Source: CBDFHJ01 sp965247635 (lineage in GTDB: Bacteria > Chloroflexota > Dehalococcoidia > Lucifugimonadales > Australimonadaceae). From it: DNA of 64,000 nucleotides. Below are positions 27,696-37,445 of the stretch, piece after piece. The DNA is taken from NCBI GenBank assembly GCA_965247635.1, contig CBDFHJ010000007.1:1-64000 (forward strand). Reading direction: 5' to 3'. A program made the position numbers and the translations under genes. Each line of letters starts with the position of its first letter. Positions within the stretch are counted from its first letter, which is position 1. The notes below the pieces were generated by a model. That model had not been told where the DNA came from. It worked only from the letters and a program-made list of their open reading frames with translations, and did no database searches.

Positions 27696-28679
27696 GTGCC
27701 AACCGCCGACCAACGCGAGGGTCCGGCCGAGGAGCCACCGCCGGAGCCAGATGAGCAGCGCCCCGTTGTCAGGCGCCGTTCTCGGACGAGCAAGGCCGAC
27801 GAGACGAAGGACGTCTCCTTCATGCACCCCAGCGAACGAGAGTTCGCCAAGCTGCTGGACTTCTACAACATCAAGTACCTCTACGAGCCGCGCTCCTTCC
27901 CCCTCCGGTGGGACGGCCATCGTGTGGTGGAGATGTTCTCTCCCGACTTCTACCTTCCGGCGCAGGACCAGTACTTTGAGCTAACGACCATGAAGCAAAC
28001 TCTGGTCACGCAGAAGAACCGGAAGCTCCGCCACCTGCGGGAGCTTTACCCGGAGGTCAATATCCAGCTGCTCTACCGGCGCGACATCATGCGGTTGCTG
28101 GCCAAGTACGGCTATGGCCCCTTGGCCGACGCCGAGGTTAAGGGCATCGAGCGCGCCATGTTCACCGTCGAGCAGGTCCAGCAGCGCGTCCAGGAGCTAG
28201 GCGAGCAGATTACTAAGGAGTACCAGGGCCAAGAGATCGTGCTCGTCGGCGTGTTGCGCGGTGTGGTCTGCTTCATGGCCGACCTCATGCGTCGCATCGA
28301 CCTGCCCCTGGCCATCGACTTCATGGGGATATCGCACTACGGTGCCGACGGCGGCGAAGAGGTCTCGGTCACCAAGGATGTGGAGATCAGCGTGGAGGGA
28401 CGGCCCGTCATCCTGGTGGAGGACATCGTGGACACGGGCATGACGCTTCAGTTTCTGCTGCGCCATCTGTGGGCCAAGCGGCCCTCCAGCGTGGCCATCT
28501 GCACGCTGCTGGACAAGCGGGTCCGGCGCATGAACGAGGTCCCGCTTCAGTACGTGGGCTTCGAGATCCCGGACGAGTTCGTGGTCGGCTACGGGCTGGA
28601 CTACCAGGGCCTGTACCGCAACCTGCCGTACATCGGCGTCCTCAAGCCGGTGGAGCCGAAGTTCGAGCCCCAGCGGTAG
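27696..28679 (+). CDS. Phosphoribosyltransferase (HPRT-like) fused to a restriction-endonuclease-fold domain
   Basis: From a GTG at 27696 the 327-residue protein has an arginine-rich linker, then a domain (about 45-135) with the alpha-beta pattern of PD-(D/E)xK nucleases: FSPDFYLP (Asp84) and YFELT (Glu95, Thr97). The usual ExK lysine is replaced, so catalysis is doubtful. Residues about 150-320 form a hypoxanthine-guanine PRT with ILVGVLRGVVCFMADL, the flexible loop GISHYGADGG and PRPP motif VEDIVDTGMT (241-250). It should salvage hypoxanthine or guanine. Another start is the ATG at 27822. The frame is open from 27546 only. Confidence 0.75.
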   Translation: MPTADQREGPAEEPPPEPDEQRPVVRRRSRTSKADETKDVSFMHPSEREFAKLLDFYNIKYLYEPRSFPLRWDGHRVVEMFSPDFYLPAQDQYFELTTMKQTLVTQKNRKLRHLRELYPEVNIQLLYRRDIMRLLAKYGYGPLADAEVKGIERAMFTVEQVQQRVQELGEQITKEYQGQEIVLVGVLRGVVCFMADLMRRIDLPLAIDFMGISHYGADGGEEVSVTKDVEISVEGRPVILVEDIVDTGMTLQFLLRHLWAKRPSSVAICTLLDKRVRRMNEVPLQYVGFEIPDEFVVGYGLDYQGLYRNLPYIGVLKPVEPKFEPQR

Positions 28680-28789
28680 GGGGGGACGGCTGCCACACTC
28701 CGTCTCGCCCGGTGGAACAAGGGCCGGCGCTCAGAGCGATAGATGCGTTGGCCCATCATGGGCCCTCAGCGTGACAAGGGGCTCCCTTC

Positions 28790-28868
28790 TGTCACTCTGA
28801 CCCCGATTTATCGGGGGAAGAGTCTGGTACCAGATTCCTCGCCCGCCTGACGCGGACTCGGAATGACA
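28790..28868. repeat. MITE-like repeat, family A
   Basis: Ends TGTCACTCTGA and TCGGAATGACA bound internal CCCGATTTATCGGGG and CAGATTCCTCG motifs. A separate palindrome, GTTCGTGCTTCGACAAGCTC, follows at about 28896. Together they fill the 263-bp gap between convergent genes. Confidence 0.65.
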
Positions 28869-28942
28869 GGCGCTGCGGGTTTCGCTGAGGCTGAGTTCGT
28901 GCTTCGACAAGCTCAGCACGAACGGCGGTTTTCAGGCCTCGC

Positions 28943-29626
28943 TTACTTCCCTAGCGCTTCCTTCCCCGTTGGGCAAAGCTCCAGCAGGCAGCACCCCGTA
29001 CAGCGGGGCGACGTTTTCAGGCACGTCTCCGTGGCGTGGCGGTCCAGCAGGGCATGATACTCGTTGAAGAGCGCCGCGTCGGCGGGCAGGTGCCCCTCGA
29101 ACAGCGCTTGGAACGCCTCGTAGGTGTCGCGGTCCGGCGCCAGCCCCAGCCTGGCGACCACGCGCCGGGTGTAGGTGTCGATAACGAAGGACGGCAGGCC
29201 TACCGCGTACAGCACGATATCGTCCGCCGTCTCCGGGCCGACCCCATGGACACCCAGCAGCTCGGCCCGCAGCTCCTTGGGGTCGCGGCGCCGCCACCGC
29301 GCGGGGTCGTCGCCGTGGCCCGCCAGGTAAGTGGCCATGGCCTTCAGCTTCCTGGCCTTGGTATTGAAGTAGCCGCTGGGCCGGATGAGCCGCGCCAGCT
29401 CCGGCTCCGGCATGGCCCGCATGGCCTGGGGCGACAGAGCATCGGCCGCTTTGAGGTTGGCCAGCGCCAGGTCCGCGTTGGTCCACGCCGTGTTCTGGGT
29501 CAGGATGGCGCCAACGATGGTCTCGAAAGGGCCATCGCCCGGCCACCAGTCCTGGGGGCCGTAGCACTCGTACAGCCGCCGGTAGACGTCCAGCAGGAGG
29601 TCCGTACGCCGTGGGTTGTCGCTCAT
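28943..29626 (-). CDS. HhH-GPD DNA glycosylase, endonuclease III/MagIII-like, 4Fe-4S type
   Basis: The 227-residue protein has the helix-hairpin-helix LLGVHGVGPETADDIV (about 125-140) and the catalytic Asp in FVIDTYTRR. The cysteine cluster C-x6-C-x2-C-x5-C (CLKTSPRC...CP) would hold a 4Fe-4S cluster. The lysine that makes EndoIII a lyase is replaced by Glu in GPETAD, so it is more likely a monofunctional glycosylase of the MagIII type, removing alkylated bases. Its start overlaps the sfsA stop by 4 bp. Confidence 0.82.
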   Translation of the reverse strand: MSDNPRRTDLLLDVYRRLYECYGPQDWWPGDGPFETIVGAILTQNTAWTNADLALANLKAADALSPQAMRAMPEPELARLIRPSGYFNTKARKLKAMATYLAGHGDDPARWRRRDPKELRAELLGVHGVGPETADDIVLYAVGLPSFVIDTYTRRVVARLGLAPDRDTYEAFQALFEGHLPADAALFNEYHALLDRHATETCLKTSPRCTGCCLLELCPTGKEALGK

Positions 29627-30384
29627 ACGCGCCCTTGGGTGGCCAGGGCTGGCTGGTCCAGGTGCACCGGCACCAGCCGGCGAGGCGTGATGGCCTCGCT
29701 ACCGACCTCGCAGGCGATGGCGCAGAGCTCCACACCGCCGTCGGCCGCTTGGTGCAGCGCCTGAGCGAAGATGGGGTCCGCCTCCTCATGGGGCGCCAGC
29801 GACCGCGCATCGCCGCGCTGGACGACGAAGACCACGGCGGCCCGGTACCCGTCCGCCACGACTCGCTCCAGCTCGCGTAGGTGCCGAACGCCGCGCGTCG
29901 TAGGAGCGTCGGGGAACAACGCCACGCCGTCCACCACCAGGTTCACCGACTTGGCCTCCACGTAGCAGATTCCTTTAACTCCTGGGGGCCGTTCACCACG
30001 CCCCCAGACCCCAGGCCCCTCAAAACGTAGGTCCAAGCGGCTGTCGCCCGACCGCACTTCCCGGCGGACCCCACTGTAAGCGTCCAGCGCGGGCAGCAGG
30101 CCCTGTCGCCACGCCTCCACCACCAGCGCCGGCGGCAGCCGCGAGTCGACGCCGACCCAATGACCCTCGTACCGCACCAGCGCCAGGTCGAACCGGGTAC
30201 GACGGTCCGAGTCCGGCGGCGCCGGATTCAAGCGCAGCGGAGCGCCCGGCACCAGCAGCTCGGCCATACGGCCGGAGTTGGGCACGTGAGCCACCGCCTC
30301 GCGTCCGCCCACCAACACGTCGGCCGCGAACCGATTGCGCCGCACCACGAACGTGCCGGCCACCAGGTCTTTCGGCAATCGCAC
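29623..30384 (-). CDS. sfsA: SfsA family protein
   Basis: The 253-residue protein matches SfsA throughout: VPNSGRMAELLVPG near the N terminus, the nuclease-like core with RLDLRFEG, the E-x-K of CYVEAKSVNLV, and FPDAPTTRGVRHLRELE. SfsA was named for sugar fermentation stimulation in E. coli and carries an OB-fold plus a PD-(D/E)xK-like domain. Coupling to a DNA glycosylase gene fits a nucleic-acid role better than a sugar role, but that is inference. Confidence 0.88.
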   Translation of the reverse strand: MRLPKDLVAGTFVVRRNRFAADVLVGGREAVAHVPNSGRMAELLVPGAPLRLNPAPPDSDRRTRFDLALVRYEGHWVGVDSRLPPALVVEAWRQGLLPALDAYSGVRREVRSGDSRLDLRFEGPGVWGRGERPPGVKGICYVEAKSVNLVVDGVALFPDAPTTRGVRHLRELERVVADGYRAAVVFVVQRGDARSLAPHEEADPIFAQALHQAADGGVELCAIACEVGSEAITPRRLVPVHLDQPALATQGRV

Positions 30385-30429
30385 TCCAGGTCACCTCCCC
30401 ATAGCTTGTAGACCCCAGGCAGGCCGAAT

Positions 30430-30564
30430 ACACTTTGCAGCACGGGAACCCCTCCTTGCAACCAGGGCTCGCCCTGGACCCACTTGAGGTATCCCCATGG
30501 CTCGACAAACCCTGGTTTTCTGGAAGGGGCCTGGGGGAACCTCTTTCGCGAAAGAGGTTCCCCC
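30430..30564. repeat. Family E double-hairpin repeat before pyrF
   Basis: The layout matches 18112-18210: a first arm with CCCCTCCTTGCAA, a CCTGGTTTTCTGGAAGGGG middle, then a perfect palindrome at 30533-30564 built on GGGGGAACCTCTTTCG. Its 3' arm contains AAGAGG, the best ribosome site for pyrF. Confidence 0.6.
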
Positions 30565-30566
30565 GC

Positions 30567-31403
30567 GTGGATAACGCCATGAACCGATTCCTTGCAAAGC
30601 TGGACGCCACGGCGCGGCGTAACCGCAGCCTGCTGTGCGTGGGGCTCGACCCGTGGCCGCCGCAGATGCCGGTCAGCGACATCGCGGAGTTCAACCGCGC
30701 CATTATCGAGGCCACCCAGGACCTGGTATGCGCCTTCAAGCCTCAGATGGCCTTTTACGAGGCTCAAGGCCTGCCTGGGCTCAAGGCCTTGGAGCAGACG
30801 CTGGCGGCCATGCCCAGCGACATCCCGGTGATCCTGGACGCCAAGCGGGGCGACATCGCTAGCTCGGCCCAGGCCTACGCGAAGGCCGTATTCGAAGTGT
30901 GGGGTGTCGACGCCGTCACCGTGAACCCGTACATGGGCGGCGACTCGTTGGAGCCGTTCTTGGCCTACGAGGACAGAGGCGTGCTCGTCCTGACCCGGAC
31001 CTCCAACCCAGGGGGAGCCGACTTCCAGGACCTCCAGGTCCCGGCCGACGGCGGTGCAATGCCCTTGTACCAGTACGTGGCCCACCAGGCTCTGCGATGG
31101 AACACGAAGGGCAACGTGGGGCTGATAGCCGGCGCAACCTACCCCCAGGAGCTGGGCGAGCTGCGGGCCATCTGTCCGGAGATGGCAATCCTGGTGCCAG
31201 GTATCGGCTCGCAGGAAGGTGCGCTGGAGGCGTCGGTGCGCAGCGGAGTGGACGGCAATGGCAGGCGCGTCATCATCAGCTCCTCGCGCCAGGTCATCTA
31301 CGCATCGCAAGGAACGGACTACCCCGAGGCGGCGCGGCGGACCGCTGAAGCGCTCCGCGGCCAGATCAACGCCACGCTGGAGGCCATGGGCTATCCATGG
31401 TAG
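30567..31403 (+). CDS. pyrF: Orotidine 5'-phosphate decarboxylase (type 2)
   Basis: The 278-residue enzyme makes UMP from OMP. The active-site motif VILDAKRGDIASSA (about residues 88-101) and the N-terminal LLCVGLDPWP fit the longer subfamily 2. GTG at 30567 is chosen because GAGG lies nine bases upstream; an ATG at 30579 is the alternative. It is separated from the main pyr operon by about 4 kb and shares the ribosome-site-in-hairpin feature with pyrR. Its stop overlaps the DUF951 start. Confidence 0.93.
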   Translation: MDNAMNRFLAKLDATARRNRSLLCVGLDPWPPQMPVSDIAEFNRAIIEATQDLVCAFKPQMAFYEAQGLPGLKALEQTLAAMPSDIPVILDAKRGDIASSAQAYAKAVFEVWGVDAVTVNPYMGGDSLEPFLAYEDRGVLVLTRTSNPGGADFQDLQVPADGGAMPLYQYVAHQALRWNTKGNVGLIAGATYPQELGELRAICPEMAILVPGIGSQEGALEASVRSGVDGNGRRVIISSSRQVIYASQGTDYPEAARRTAEALRGQINATLEAMGYPW

Positions 31404-31594
31404 TCCCCTTCGCTCTGGGCGACACCCTGACGCTGCGCAAGCAACACCCGTGCGGCGGCTACCAGTGGCGCGTGGAGCGCATTGGCGCCGACATCGGCAT
31501 CCGGTGCCTCACCTGCGGCCACTACGTGCTCCTCACCCGCCGGCGGCTGGAGCGCAACCTGAAGGAGCGCCAGCCCTCCAGCAAAGCAAGCTGA
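31397..31594 (+). CDS. DUF951 protein
   Basis: The 65-residue protein matches DUF951 closely: VVPFALGDTLTLRKQHPCGG, WRVERIGADIGIRCLTCGHYV. The Cys residues in HPCGG and CLTCG form a probable zinc knuckle, and an Arg/Lys-rich tail follows. The family is widespread in Firmicutes and Chloroflexota and may bind nucleic acid. The ATG overlaps the last codons of pyrF (ATGGTAG), so the two are coupled. Confidence 0.88.
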   Translation: MVVPFALGDTLTLRKQHPCGGYQWRVERIGADIGIRCLTCGHYVLLTRRRLERNLKERQPSSKAS

Positions 31595-31996
31595 GCAGGG
31601 TTTCCCCTGCACCCATACGCGGTGTCCCGGTCCCGGAACCTCACGTAACGTGGCTAAGCCCACGCCGGGACGCTTCGCCTAGCGGAGTGGCGCTCCGGGG
31701 CGGGCCGGGTGGGATAAATCAACCCGGCCTATCGTCCGCCGGGGCCAAGCGCTACGAGATCCCTCGTCCTTCCCAGGAAGGACTCGGAATGACAGAGGGC
31801 CAGGCTGTACACCCCTTTGGCGGTGCCTTACCATAGACGGAACGCCTCGTGCCCAGCACCAGAGGCCATCCACCGAAGGGGGCAGTCTGACGTGGAGGAG
31901 CAGGTCCAGTTGCAGGAGCAGTACCAGCCGATGCGAGCGCTGCCACGGCTCTTTAACCTGCCGTGGGGAAGCGGTTAGATCGTCGAGGAGGTGAGC
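31595..31996. other. Repeat-bearing gap between DUF951 and the uvrB operon
   Basis: A small hairpin (GCAGGG-TTTC-CCCTGC) follows the DUF951 stop. A family C repeat lies at 31694-31724 and a half family A element at about 31776-31797. A 28-codon GTG frame at 31892-31978 (MEEQVQLQEQYQPMRALPRL and onward) ends just before the next gene and might be a leader peptide, with weak support. Confidence 0.45.
31694..31724 (+). repeat. Family C GC-rich repeat
   Basis: Thirty-one bases identical to 10777-10807. Confidence 0.8.
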
Positions 31997-32202
31997 GTGG
32001 TCCGTCCCCACTGGGAGCCGACCATCCAGCTGCTCCAATACGACGACGGCTCCCAAGGGCTGCGGTTCTGCTACTATCACGGCCCGCGCTTCGGCCGCGG
32101 GCCCATGATTCTAGACGGCGAAGCGCTGGAGGAGTTCGGCGAGGCCCTGGAGGTAACACCCCAGATCAAGGCCATGCTGCGGCGGATGGTGACGGAGTCG
32201 AA

Positions 32203-32206
<4 letters not shown>
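31997..32206 (+). CDS. Small conserved-looking protein coupled to uvrB
   Basis: The 69-residue protein starts with GTG five bases after a consensus GGAGGTGA-type site. It reads VVRPHWEPTIQLLQYDDGSQ, then LRFCYYHGPRFGRGPMILDGE and a helical end with IKAMLRRMVTES. Its TGA overlaps the uvrB GTG start, so the two are translated together. I do not recognise the family; a single strand-rich domain is likely. A link to excision repair is inferred from coupling only. Confidence 0.6.
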
Positions 32207-34240
<2,034 letters not shown>

Positions 34241-34257
<17 letters not shown>

Positions 34258-35275
34258 CCCGCCATCCCGCCCCCGTTTGCTACGGCGCATGCCATCCATC
34301 CCACTCCGGGCCTGGCTTGTCCTTCTCCTGCTTTTCTTTGGGGTAGCCGCGATCGCGGTGGCCGGATGCACCGCCAGCGCCAAGTCAGGCGACCCCGACC
34401 TGTCAGGCGCCTTCCCCGACGCGGATATCCCAGCGGTAGCCATCAACGCCTATCTCTACGTGGACCCCGAAACGGTGGTCGGCCTGCCCTATCGCGCCCT
34501 CGGTGATGAGGGGAACGGCGACGCAGCGGCGGACCTCCAGTGGCTGGAGGCCGTCGTCAATCAGCCGGGTGAAGCGTACGGGGTAACGCTGCGTTTCACA
34601 GGCGAGCACGAGGCCGGTCAGGCCGGGGATTTGCTCCGAGGTGGCGAGGGTGGCGAGTCCGTGCGTGCGGTGGACGTAGCCGGACCCCGGACCACCCTGA
34701 CCGTAGGGCCCAGCGAATGGTCCGGACAGCTCCGCCAGGCCTGGACCGCAAACGACCGGGTGTCGCTCCAGGAACGCTACCCGGACATCTACGAGGCCAT
34801 GCGATTCCTTCCCAGGGAGGCGCCAGCCACACCCGTGGCGGTGGGGTTCGTGCGGAACGCCGCGGCCATGATGGAGGCGCTGCTGGCGCAACGGGACGCT
34901 AGCATTCCGGGTCTCGGCAGCGCGTTAGGCCTGGTCCGGGTAAGGTCCATGGCGTTCGCGGCGTACGCGGATGGTATGGACGCGCTGCCCCCCGGGCTGA
35001 CCGCCGAAGAGGTCGAAGCGGCCGGCTTGGGAATTATCGCGGTGGCCCGCGCCGGCTATCCGGGATTCATCATCAACCTGATGCTGGGCAACTTCGCCGG
35101 CCGCCTTGGGCTCGAAGACATGGACCTCGGCGATACGGGGGTCCGCTACCGGGAGGTGGGGGACCGCTTCCACCTCATGGTGAAGAACTACGGCAAGACG
35201 CTGTTCTTCACCATAGCGCCTACGCAACAGGGGGCCCAGCGGCTCATGGAGTCCGTCATCGCCAACCAGACTTAA
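34241..35275 (+). CDS. Predicted lipoprotein of unknown function
   Basis: A basic N terminus is followed by a hydrophobic stretch and a lipobox (RAWLVLLLLFFGVAAIAVAGC), so the mature protein should be lipid-anchored. The roughly 300-residue exported part is mixed alpha-beta, with FVRNAAAMMEALLAQ and FHLMVKNYGKTLFFTIAP. I do not recognise a family. GTG at 34241 has GGAGA upstream and overlaps the uvrB end by 17 bp; an ATG at 34289 gives a more typical signal length. A functional link with uvrB is unlikely. Confidence 0.6.
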
Positions 35276-35334
35276 TGTAGTGATGGAAACTGTTTGGCGT
35301 GCTTCGACAAGCATCTCCCTGACCAGGCAAGACT

Positions 35335-35420
35335 CTGTCACCCTGAGCGGAGCGAAGGGTCTCTCGGAAAGGGCTGGTGAGAGATGCTTCGTCCTTCCCC
35401 GGAAGGATTCAGCATGACAG
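35335..35420. repeat. MITE-like repeat, family A (long form)
   Basis: Ends CTGTCACCCTGAG and TTCAGCATGACAG. The preceding 55 bases (CTTCGACAAGC and CCCTGACCAG) belong to a longer unit that recurs at 60479-60620 and, inverted, at 45196-45330. Confidence 0.75.
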
Positions 35421-35480
35421 GGGGTAGAGCTTGGCCGCTCACCCTGAGTCCACGCAGACGGACGAAGGGCCTCGTCTTTC

Positions 35481-35558
35481 TGTCACCCTGAGGGTAGCGA
35501 AGGGTCTCTCACCCGAGAGATTCTTCGCCGCCGACTCCATCGGGGGCTCAGAATGACA
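35481..35558. repeat. MITE-like repeat, family A
   Basis: Ends TGTCACCCTGAG and CTCAGAATGACA. Two family A copies here fill most of the 35276-35605 gap, which has no gene. Confidence 0.75.
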
Positions 35559-35605
35559 AACGCAGGCCAATGGCCGGCCTGGCGCTGAATAGTTGACCCA
35601 TTTGA

Positions 35606-35634
35606 TTGACAATGGTGGTGGCCTTCCATACAAT
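35606..35634 (+). promoter_or_regulatory. Strong promoter for the DUF59 gene
   Basis: A perfect TTGACA and TACAAT are separated by 17 bases, about 48 bases before the ATG at 35682. This is the best sigma-70-type promoter in the window. Confidence 0.75.
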
Positions 35635-35681
35635 CCTCTTAGCCCCGCCGAACGGCAGATACGGCGAATGGAGTGTGAAAA

Positions 35682-35996
35682 ATGACCCAGGCGATAGTGG
35701 CCCAAGAGAAGGTCCGAGAAGCGCTGAAGGACGTCTACGACCCGGAGATTCCGGTGAACGTTGTCGACCTCGGCCTGATCTACGAAGTTCAGGTGAGCGA
35801 GGAGAACCAGGTCCACGTTCTCATGACCCTGACGGCCGCCGGGTGCGGCATGGGGCCGTACATCGCCCAGCAAGCGGAGTGGGCCATCGCCGAGATCGAG
35901 GGGGTCCAGGACGTGAACGTGGAGATCGTCTTCGACCCGCCCTGGACGCCTGATTTCATCACCGAGGACGGCAAGAAGACCCTCGGAATCGACTAG
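35682..35996 (+). CDS. DUF59 / MIP18 family iron-sulfur assembly protein (SufT/PaaD-like)
   Basis: The 104-residue protein matches the MIP18 family: VREALKDVYDPEIPVNVVDLGLIYEV, MTLTAAGCGMGP with the conserved cysteine, and the C-terminal VFDPPWTPDFITEDGKKTLG. SufT-like proteins help mature iron-sulfur clusters. In many bacteria this domain is the N terminus of Mrp; here it is separate and lies about 190 bp before an Mrp-like gene. The start follows GGAG and a strong promoter. Confidence 0.87.
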   Translation: MTQAIVAQEKVREALKDVYDPEIPVNVVDLGLIYEVQVSEENQVHVLMTLTAAGCGMGPYIAQQAEWAIAEIEGVQDVNVEIVFDPPWTPDFITEDGKKTLGID

Positions 35997-36033
35997 CGGC
36001 GCGAAGCATCGCGCTTATGAGACCTCAGTAGAT

Positions 36034-36061
36034 GGCCCCGGACACTCGACGGGGCCGTCTT
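36034..36061 (+). terminator. Probable terminator after the DUF59 gene
   Basis: GGCCCCG and CGGGGCC form a seven-bp stem with a nine-base loop, followed by GTCTT. The T run is short, so efficiency is uncertain. Confidence 0.45.
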
Positions 36062-36188
36062 GCTGCCAGAGACCAAAGGTCTAGGGAGCTTGTAGGCAGG
36101 GCACTCAAGCCCACGACCCCTTCGACTCTGCTCAGAGCCTGCCCTGAGCCTGCCGAAGGGACAGGCGTCTAACACAAGGGTGATTGAC

Positions 36189-37043
36189 ATGCAGATGAAC
36201 AAGGAGCAGCAGCAAGCGCGGCTCGACGGGATAAAACGCCAGTGGGAGCAGCGGCGCCAGATCAGTCAGCGGCTTAACCGCATCAAGACGAAGCTGGGTG
36301 TGTACAGCGGCAAGGGCGGTGTCGGCAAGACCACCGTGGCGGTGAACTTCGCCGCGTACTTGGCCAAGCAGGGATATGCCGTCGGGCTCCTGGACGCGGA
36401 CATCGACTGCCCCAACGCCTCCAAGGCCATGGGCATCACGGAGCGCGCCCAGGTCCACGACGGTCAGATTCAGCCCGTCGAAGCCCACGGCGTGAAAGTG
36501 GTCTCCATGGCCTTCTTCCAGGAGCGGGACGACGAGGCGATCATCTTCCGTGGGCCCATGATCCACAACGCAATCAACCAGTTCTTGCAGATGACCGAGT
36601 GGGGCGACCTGGACTTCCTCGTGGTGGACCTGCCGCCAGGAACGTCGGACGCGCCGCTGACGGTCATGCAGGTGCTGAGCATGGACGGCTTCATCGTGGT
36701 CACCACACCCCAGAGCCTGGCCGCCATGGACGCCAAGCGCTCCATCAACATGATCAAAAAGCTGAACGTGGACGTCCTCGGCGTGGTGGAGAACTTCACC
36801 GGCGACGTGTTCGGCTCCGGCGCGGGCGAGCAGCTAGCCGAGGAGACGGACCTTCAGTTCCTAGGCCAGCTGGCCCTGCGCGCCGACTACCGGGACGACT
36901 CCCAGCCCACTGTACTGGCGGTGCCGGAGGTGACGGCGGAGTACGACGTCATCTGGGCGGGGGCGCGGGCCCGGCTTCAGGCCCTGGAGCGCATGCCGGA
37001 GCAGGTGTCGGCGGGAGCATCCGCCGAGGCCTCGAACGAATAG
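36189..37043 (+). CDS. Mrp/NBP35-type P-loop ATPase lacking the CxxC motif
   Basis: The 284-residue protein has the deviant Walker A YSGKGGVGKTT (about 39-49), LLDADIDCPNASKAMG, LDFLVVDLPPGTSDAPLT and VTTPQSLAAMDAKRSI, all diagnostic of the ApbC/Mrp iron-sulfur carriers. The region that normally carries CPxC reads VENFTGDVFGSGAGEQLAEE, with the cysteine-bearing segment missing. A basic, helical N terminus replaces DUF59, which is encoded upstream. It may act in cluster assembly through a different ligand set, or have another partner-binding ATPase role. Confidence 0.8.
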   Translation: MQMNKEQQQARLDGIKRQWEQRRQISQRLNRIKTKLGVYSGKGGVGKTTVAVNFAAYLAKQGYAVGLLDADIDCPNASKAMGITERAQVHDGQIQPVEAHGVKVVSMAFFQERDDEAIIFRGPMIHNAINQFLQMTEWGDLDFLVVDLPPGTSDAPLTVMQVLSMDGFIVVTTPQSLAAMDAKRSINMIKKLNVDVLGVVENFTGDVFGSGAGEQLAEETDLQFLGQLALRADYRDDSQPTVLAVPEVTAEYDVIWAGARARLQALERMPEQVSAGASAEASNE

Positions 37044-37052
37044 GGACCTGGA

Positions 37053-37253
37053 CTAGCCATTGGTCCGGAGCGCTTTAGACACCCAGGGCCCGGGCGGATC
37101 TTGGTCTGGTCGGCAAACCCGGCACGGCCTGAAGCCGGTGGCAGTGGCTTCCGGGAGGGTCGCAAACGTGATCCGATGATGTAGCAACGTCCGGCGGCCC
37201 GGCGGGCAGCCAGGACGGCAGACAATCCGGGTCGTGGTACACGCATTAAACAT
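37053..37253 (-). CDS. Stand-alone Ada-type metal-binding protein
   Basis: The 66-residue protein matches the N-terminal zinc domain of Ada: FNACTTTRIVCRPGCPPGRR, then ATGFRPCRVCRPDQ. Four cysteines (12, 16, 44, 47) have the C-x3-C...C-x2-C spacing of Ada, where the first is the phosphotriester methyl acceptor. There is no AraC or methyltransferase domain. GGAGAG precedes the ATG. It could be a minimal phosphotriester-repair or zinc-knuckle protein. It is convergent with the Mrp gene. Confidence 0.7.
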   Translation of the reverse strand: MFNACTTTRIVCRPGCPPGRRTLLHHRITFATLPEATATGFRPCRVCRPDQDPPGPWVSKALRTNG

Positions 37254-37445
37254 AGGCTCTCCAGGGATTATACCGCCCCCAATCCCCGCCGGCCACGAAC
37301 CTCAGGACCACCGTCAGCCCGATCGCCTTCCCGCTCATGGTTCGACCAACTCACCATGAGCGGGAAGAGCCTGCTCGTCGTAGGCTCTCTCCCTGGCCTA
37401 AGCAAATGGGAGGGTCATCTACCCAAAGCTACCTACTAGCAGCAC

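Noticed and set aside
31892..31978. 28-codon open frame before the uvrB operon
   Set aside because: It has no domain and only a weak ribosome site; too short to separate from chance, although a leader peptide is possible.
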